From JAATFY01 sp049276515 (GTDB taxonomy: Bacteria; Pseudomonadota; Alphaproteobacteria; UBA9219), in NCBI GenBank assembly GCA_049276515.1, contig JBASWO010000078.1, positions 1 through 26,810 of the forward strand: a DNA stretch of 26,810 bases, written 5' to 3'. Below the pieces are notes generated by a model, which was given only the letters and a program-made list of their open reading frames with translations, did not search any database and was not told where the DNA came from. The position numbers and the translations under genes were made by a program. Positions 22,617-26,810 of the stretch are shown here, one piece after another. Each line of letters starts with the position of its first letter. The stretch's first letter is position 1.

Positions 22617-24926
22617 GTGCTCTCACGCAATCTTGAACGGACTTTACATCACGCGCTGGCTTTGGCGAATGAACGCCGCCACGAATACTCGACTTTGGAA
22701 CATTTGCTCCTGGCTTTGACAGAAGACCAGGATGCTGTCGCTGTTATGCGCGCCTGCAATGTTAATTTAGATAAATTGCGCGCTGAACTCGTCACATATC
22801 TTGATGAAGAGCTGACCGGACTTTCTGTCCATAGCGGCGATGATGCGAAACCAACGGCTGGCTTCCAGCGCGTCTTACAACGCGCTGTTATTCATGTTCA
22901 ATCGTCAGGCCGCGAAGAAGTGACGGGCGCCAATGTGCTTGTCTCTCTTTTCTCTGAGCGTGAAAGCCATGCCGTTTATTATCTGCAAGGCCACGATATG
23001 ACGCGCTTTGATGCCGTCAATTATATCTCACACGGTATTACAAAAGCGAAATCAGGCGCTGGTGCTGGAGCACCTGCAGGCACTGAAGAAGATGTGGCTG
23101 AACGCTCAGCTAAAAAAGGTCAAGAAGCGCTTGATGCATATTGCGTCAATCTGAATGCAAAAGCCAAAGAAGGAAAAATCGATCCTTTGATTGGTCGTAG
23201 CGCTGAGGTTGACCGCACCATTCAAATTCTATGCCGTCGTCAGAAAAATAATCCTCTTTATGTTGGCGAATCTGGCGTTGGTAAAACAGCTATAGCTGAA
23301 GGCCTTGCACGCCGCATCATCAAGGGTGAAGTACCAGAAGTCCTCAATAATGCGATCATTTATGCGCTAGATATGGGCCTTCTATTGGCGGGTACTCGTT
23401 ACCGTGGTGATTTTGAAGAACGGCTTAAAAATGTTTTAGCTGAGCTGAAAACCATTCCAGGCTCTGTCCTCTTTATCGATGAAATTCACACGGTGATTGG
23501 TGCTGGCGCTACATCAGGCGGTTCGATGGATGCATCAAACCTTTTGAAGCCCGCCCTGGCCAATGGCTCCTTACGTTGCATCGGCTCTACTACTTATAAA
23601 GAATATCGCAATTATTTTGAGAAAGATCGTGCGCTTGTACGTCGTTTCCAAAAGATTGATGTGCATGAACCATCGCAAGAAGATGCGGTCAAAATTTTGA
23701 CGGGCCTTAAGCCCTATTACGAAGAGCACCATAAGGTGAAATACACCGAAGAGGCCATACGAGCTGCTGTTGAGCTTTCAGCACGTTATATTGGTGATCG
23801 GAAATTACCAGATAAAGCGATTGATGTGTTGGATGAAGCTGGCGCATCACAAATGTTGGTTTCGCCCGATAAGCGCAAAGCCACAATTGAAATTGGCGAT
23901 ATTGAAGATATCGTCGCAAAAATTGCACGCATCCCAGCTAAGTCCGTCAATCATGATGATAGAGAGACATTGCGTAATTTAGAGCGCGACTTGAAGGCTA
24001 TGGTTTATGGTCAAAGCACAGCCATTCAGGCCCTTGTCGCCGCGATTAAACTGGCGCGCGCCGGCTTGCGTGAGCCTGAAAAACCTATTGGCAGCTACCT
24101 TTTCTCAGGCCCCACTGGCGTCGGTAAAACCGAAGTCGCGCGCCAATTGGCGATGAGCATGGGTATTGAATTAAAGCGCTTTGATATGTCCGAATATATG
24201 GAACGTCATAGCATCTCGCGTTTGATTGGCGCTCCTCCTGGTTATGTTGGTTTTGATCAGGGCGGTCTCTTGACGGATGCGGTTGATCAAAATCCGCACT
24301 GCGTCTTGCTGCTCGATGAAATCGAAAAGGCACATTTCGATCTCTACAACATTCTTTTGCAGGTGATGGATCACGGCAAGCTGACCGACCATAACGGTAA
24401 GATTGTAGATTTCCGTAATGTCATTTTGATCATGACCACCAATGCTGGTGCTGCTGATCTCACAAAGGCTGTGATCGGTTTCGTTCGTGATAAACGTGAA
24501 GGCGAAGATACAGACGCTATCAATCGTCTCTTCACACCAGAATTCCGCAATCGTTTGGATGCAATTATTCCGTTCAATTCATTGACGCCGGAAGTGATTG
24601 ACCGCGTTGTCGATAAGTTTGTCCTCCAGCTGGAAGGCCAATTGGCCGACCGCGGTGTGACGATTGAATTGTCAGCTGATGCGAAAGCTTGGCTCGGCAA
24701 GAAGGGTTATGATCCTTCGTATGGTGCACGTCCTTTGGGCCGCACCATTCAAGAACAGCTTAAGAAACCGCTCGCTGAAGAATTACTGTTCGGTGATCTT
24801 CAAAAAGGCGGCACGGTCATCGTTGGTTTCGATGCCGCGACTGAGAAGCTGACTTTTAAGTACCAAGCAGCGCCTCCTATCGCACCGAAGGGTGACGAAA
24901 AGAAGGAAGACGAGTTCGTCCGCTAA
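22617..24926 (+). CDS. clpA: ClpA, AAA+ unfoldase of ClpAP
   Basis: Hexameric unfoldase that feeds substrates, including those brought by ClpS, to ClpP. The 769-residue product has the N-domain (1-140, two Clp-N repeats). D1 Walker A is GESGVGKT (near 217-224) with FIDEIHTVIGAG. D2 Walker A is GPTGVGKTE (near 498-506) with LLLDEIEKAH. The C-terminal D2 small domain (about 680-745) is followed by a charged tail (GDEKKEDEFVR). There is no middle coiled-coil domain, which separates ClpA from ClpB and ClpC. Length and motif order are normal. The GTG start is supported by a strong Shine-Dalgarno. Confidence 0.97.
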   Translation: MLSRNLERTLHHALALANERRHEYSTLEHLLLALTEDQDAVAVMRACNVNLDKLRAELVTYLDEELTGLSVHSGDDAKPTAGFQRVLQRAVIHVQSSGREEVTGANVLVSLFSERESHAVYYLQGHDMTRFDAVNYISHGITKAKSGAGAGAPAGTEEDVAERSAKKGQEALDAYCVNLNAKAKEGKIDPLIGRSAEVDRTIQILCRRQKNNPLYVGESGVGKTAIAEGLARRIIKGEVPEVLNNAIIYALDMGLLLAGTRYRGDFEERLKNVLAELKTIPGSVLFIDEIHTVIGAGATSGGSMDASNLLKPALANGSLRCIGSTTYKEYRNYFEKDRALVRRFQKIDVHEPSQEDAVKILTGLKPYYEEHHKVKYTEEAIRAAVELSARYIGDRKLPDKAIDVLDEAGASQMLVSPDKRKATIEIGDIEDIVAKIARIPAKSVNHDDRETLRNLERDLKAMVYGQSTAIQALVAAIKLARAGLREPEKPIGSYLFSGPTGVGKTEVARQLAMSMGIELKRFDMSEYMERHSISRLIGAPPGYVGFDQGGLLTDAVDQNPHCVLLLDEIEKAHFDLYNILLQVMDHGKLTDHNGKIVDFRNVILIMTTNAGAADLTKAVIGFVRDKREGEDTDAINRLFTPEFRNRLDAIIPFNSLTPEVIDRVVDKFVLQLEGQLADRGVTIELSADAKAWLGKKGYDPSYGARPLGRTIQEQLKKPLAEELLFGDLQKGGTVIVGFDAATEKLTFKYQAAPPIAPKGDEKKEDEFVR

Positions 24927-25041
24927 GCGGATTTAGCTAACTCGCGACTGCACAATAACTACCATTTTTATTGGGTTTTTTGACATTGGCTCTGCACAAG
25001 CCCCTGTTAAATAAGGGTTTTATCGTTGTTTAACGTCTGTT

Positions 25042-25050
25042 TGCTAATAT
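25042..25050 (+). promoter_or_regulatory. Extended -10 candidate for the 64-residue gene
   Basis: TGCTAATAT (TGn then TAATAT) lies about 27 bases before the ATG at 25077. I could not match a convincing -35, as is often seen with extended -10 promoters. Confidence 0.4.
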
Positions 25051-25076
25051 AAACCTTAGATTTATTGGAGAATTTT

Positions 25077-25271
25077 ATGACTAACAGTTCTTCACATTTC
25101 CCCTTCAACCGCAGCAGCGGCCATAAGAAAGATGCGCCCGTAGTAGGGGATTTACCCGTCGCTGTTGATGACGAAGATCGTCATATTTTCAACCGTCCGC
25201 AACGCGCTTTACTGCATCAAAACACAACGCAGCGCCCAAAAGGCCGTGCACGCAAGGCGTTCCGTATCTAA
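25077..25271 (+). CDS. Small uncharacterised basic protein, 64 residues
   Basis: I do not recognise a family. From ATG 25077 (TTGGAG 6-11 bases upstream) the product has 64 residues, starts MTNSSSHFPFNRSSGHKK, has a short acidic patch (VDDED) and ends basic (RPKGRARKAFRI). The composition suggests nucleic-acid binding or an unstructured tail (inference). A TTG at 25065 is in frame but forms part of the ribosome binding site. Its own extended -10 suggests separate transcription from clpA. Confidence 0.6.
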   Translation: MTNSSSHFPFNRSSGHKKDAPVVGDLPVAVDDEDRHIFNRPQRALLHQNTTQRPKGRARKAFRI

Positions 25272-25305
25272 TAACCTTATTGCCAAGATAACGTAGCTTG
25301 CTATC

Positions 25306-25331
25306 GTCACCCATCACAAATTATGGGTGAC
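25306..25331 (+). promoter_or_regulatory. Perfect hairpin covering the ribosome binding site of the 124-residue gene
   Basis: GTCACCCAT and ATGGGTGAC form a perfect 9-bp stem with an 8-base loop, ending five bases before ATG 25337. The only Shine-Dalgarno-like sequence (GGGTGA) is in the 3' arm. There is no T-run after it, so it is not a classical terminator; it may control translation or be a DNA operator. Confidence 0.5.
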
Positions 25332-25336
25332 TAATT

Positions 25337-25711
25337 ATGGTAGCTAATATTCATACACTGAGAGAAAGAATTATTGGTGCGGCACAGGCTGAAGACTTCA
25401 CGATCATTGAAGCTGTTCCCCTCCGCGTCGAGTTAGCAAGAGTTGTACGTGAACTTGTAGCGACAAACCCTACATCAGCTATTCCCGAATATCGTGAGCT
25501 CGTGAGACCCTTATGGGCGGCAGGCCAAGCCTGGGTAACCGAGCCATCGTCACTTGTCCTTGCTACAGCTCTCTTAAAAAGTGAAAATGGTGGTTCGTTT
25601 AGAGCAGCCGCTAAAAAACTATCAGACGATAATGACCGGGCTCAATTGCTTGCTGCACTCCTGGCTCGACGCGCTACCCGATCCAGACCCCAACCACAAG
25701 GTGCTGCATAA
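25337..25711 (+). CDS. Uncharacterised protein, 124 residues
   Basis: I do not recognise a family. The product is Ala/Leu/Arg-rich and probably all-helical, with the opening MVANIHTLRERIIGAAQAED, a middle LVRPLWAAGQAWVTEPSSL and a basic Pro/Gln C-terminal tail (RRATRSRPQPQGAA). There is no signal peptide, cysteine or membrane segment. A hairpin covers the only Shine-Dalgarno-like sequence. Its stop lies two bases before the RidA-family ATG, so the two are probably cotranslated. Some TLRERI-like wording recalls the repeat in the 142-residue protein, but the similarity is too short to assert. Confidence 0.65.
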   Translation: MVANIHTLRERIIGAAQAEDFTIIEAVPLRVELARVVRELVATNPTSAIPEYRELVRPLWAAGQAWVTEPSSLVLATALLKSENGGSFRAAAKKLSDDNDRAQLLAALLARRATRSRPQPQGAA

Positions 25712-25713
25712 AT

Positions 25714-26181
25714 ATGTCATCGATTGATCAACACCTCAAAACACTTGGCATTACGCTACCGGCACCCTCCACACCTGTCGCAGCTTACGTGCCTTATACC
25801 ATCAGCGGCAATCTGGTTTTTATCTCAGGACAATTACCTCTTGAAGATGGCAAGGTCAAAATCACCGGTAAGCTTGGTGAGAATGTGGATATGGCAACAG
25901 GCAAAGATGCGGCGCGCCTGTGCGGTCTCAATATTTTAGCCCAAGTCAAAAGTGCAGCTGGTGGTGATCTGAGTAAAGTTGCTCGCTGCATTAAATTAGG
26001 CGGCTTCATTGCATCAACCTCTGATTTTTTTGAACAACCACAAGTGATGAATGGCGCATCTGAGCTTATGGAACAGGTCTTAGGGGAGGCTGGCAAACAT
26101 GCACGTTTTGCTGTTGGCGTTCCCTGCTTACCGCGTAATGCTGCTGTCGAAGTTGATGCGATTTTTGAACTTAAGAAATAG
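25714..26181 (+). CDS. RidA/YjgF-family protein
   Basis: Member of the RidA (YjgF/YER057c/UK114) superfamily, which includes enamine/imine deaminases. The 155-residue product is the longer alphaproteobacterial class that starts LGITLPAPSTPVAAYVPY, with ISGNLVFISGQLPLEDGK and the RFAVGVPCLPRNAAVEVDAIFEL ending. The arginine of that last segment corresponds to the substrate-binding arginine of RidA (inference by motif), so deaminase activity is possible but less certain than in the core RidA clade. It starts two bases after the 124-residue gene. Its stop overlaps the convergent FAH-family gene by 11 bases. Confidence 0.9.
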   Translation: MSSIDQHLKTLGITLPAPSTPVAAYVPYTISGNLVFISGQLPLEDGKVKITGKLGENVDMATGKDAARLCGLNILAQVKSAAGGDLSKVARCIKLGGFIASTSDFFEQPQVMNGASELMEQVLGEAGKHARFAVGVPCLPRNAAVEVDAIFELKK

Positions 26182-26810
26182 TGTGCTTTTGAGCACCTAA
26201 GCCATCAACGCCAAGCTCAATCACATCACCTTTTTTCAGATAGAGTGGTGGATTACGGCCACGCCCCACACCATCTGGTGTTCCCGTGGCAATCACATCA
26301 CCAGGCTGCAAGGTCATAAACTCACTGATGTAGCTAACCAATTGATCAACTGAGAACAACATATCAGCTGTTGTCCCGTTTTGCATCATCTCACCATTGA
26401 CCTTGGTCCAGAGACGCAAATTTTGTGGGTCAGGAATTTCATCGCGCGTCACAAGCCATGGACCAAGCGGGCAAAATGTATCGGCGCTCTTACCTTTAGT
26501 ATGTTGCTGGCCGCCGCGCTCTAATTGAAAGGCGCGTTCTGAAACATCATCGACAACACAATAGCCCGCTATATAACTACGCGCTTCATCTTGGGTGATA
26601 TTCTTGGCTGTATTGCCAATGATAACGCCGAGCTCAACTTCCCAATCTAATTTTTCAGAACCAGGCGGCAGTTCAATAGCATCATAGGCGCCAGAAATAG
26701 ATGAGGTTGCTTTTAAAAACAGCGTGGGCTCAGTCGGTTGCTTTGATCCCGTCTCAACACCATGCATCTTATAATTGATCGCAACGCCAATGACTTTACC
26801 GACATTACCT
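26171..26810 (-). CDS. Fumarylacetoacetate hydrolase (FAH) family protein, N-terminus beyond right edge
   Basis: Metal-dependent hydrolase, decarboxylase or isomerase fold for beta-diketo acids and related substrates. The frame is open from the right edge (codons reading GNVGKVIGVAINYK before the first internal ATG at 26767), so the true start lies outside. The visible part has the metal-binding LDWEVELGVIIG (E-x-E) and VDDVSERAFQLE. It also has TLQPGDVIATGTPDGVG and the C-terminal GDVIELGVDGLG, which are diagnostic. The exact substrate (acylpyruvate, fumarylpyruvate, 2-oxohept-3-ene-dioate and others) cannot be told. The ATG at 26767 would cut into the conserved IGVAINY strand and is not the start. 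Confidence 0.92.
   Translation of the reverse strand, partial: GNVGKVIGVAINYKMHGVETGSKQPTEPTLFLKATSSISGAYDAIELPPGSEKLDWEVELGVIIGNTAKNITQDEARSYIAGYCVVDDVSERAFQLERGGQQHTKGKSADTFCPLGPWLVTRDEIPDPQNLRLWTKVNGEMMQNGTTADMLFSVDQLVSYISEFMTLQPGDVIATGTPDGVGRGRNPPLYLKKGDVIELGVDGLGAQKHTIS

Noticed and set aside
24960..25020. TTGACA near 24978 as promoter for the 64-residue gene and a CCC/GGG stem as clpA terminator
   Set aside because: No -10 at 16-19 bases from the TTGACA, and the stem is only about four base pairs with an eight-base loop.
1..26810. tRNA, rRNA, CRISPR, transposase or prophage elements
   Set aside because: No regular repeat-spacer pattern, cloverleaf, terminal inverted repeat or transposase/integrase motif was seen in either strand.

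Overview
The window is an ordinary-looking chromosomal segment of an alphaproteobacterium of moderate GC content. The evidence is the gene set: a CobS/CobT pair, a Fur-family protein of Irr type with a matching Irr-type operator, the order nadD-rsfS-rlmH-(phhB)-gpmI-envC-ctpA-divergent polysaccharide deacetylase-rppH, and clpS/clpA. I cannot place it below class level with confidence. I saw no rRNA, tRNA, CRISPR array, insertion sequence or prophage gene.

Left part (1-9854, almost all on the minus strand). It starts inside cobT (C-terminus beyond the left edge), with cobS just upstream. Next come a large secreted-looking protein with three internal repeats, a PAP2 phosphatase with an altered motif 2, and a pair made of an amidinotransferase/dimethylargininase-family enzyme and an unrecognised protein that may have a permuted papain-like fold. 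Then comes an oxidative-stress/iron module: Irr-like regulator, rubredoxin-less rubrerythrin, a CCG-domain iron-sulfur protein and a DUF3501 protein. The rubrerythrin promoter carries a perfect 8-3-8 palindrome of Irr (ICE) type that covers its -10 box. A strong hairpin separates rubrerythrin from the iron-sulfur gene.

Middle part (9861-19813). A DjlA-like TerB/J-domain protein and an AmpD-like amidase lie on plus. They converge on a long minus-strand block read from 19813 down to about 11393: nadD, rsfS, rlmH, phhB, gpmI, envC, ctpA, a divergent polysaccharide deacetylase, rppH and a second Nudix gene. Most of these genes are 0-24 bases apart or overlap. The block combines NAD synthesis, ribosome silencing and rRNA methylation, glycolysis, cell-wall hydrolase control and mRNA 5'-end processing.

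Right part (20020-26810, mostly plus). A three-gene cassette I cannot assign comes first: a 58-residue protein, a 142-residue protein made of two copies of a helical motif, and an alpha/beta hydrolase. It is followed by clpS, queF and clpA (N-end-rule proteolysis with a queuosine gene between the two partners), two small uncharacterised genes (the second preceded by a perfect hairpin at its ribosome binding site), a RidA-family gene, and a convergent FAH-family hydrolase cut by the right edge.

The most novel-looking parts are the 20020-21614 cassette and the triple-repeat protein at 2796-4247. The best-supported regulatory observation is the Irr-type operator at 9389-9407.
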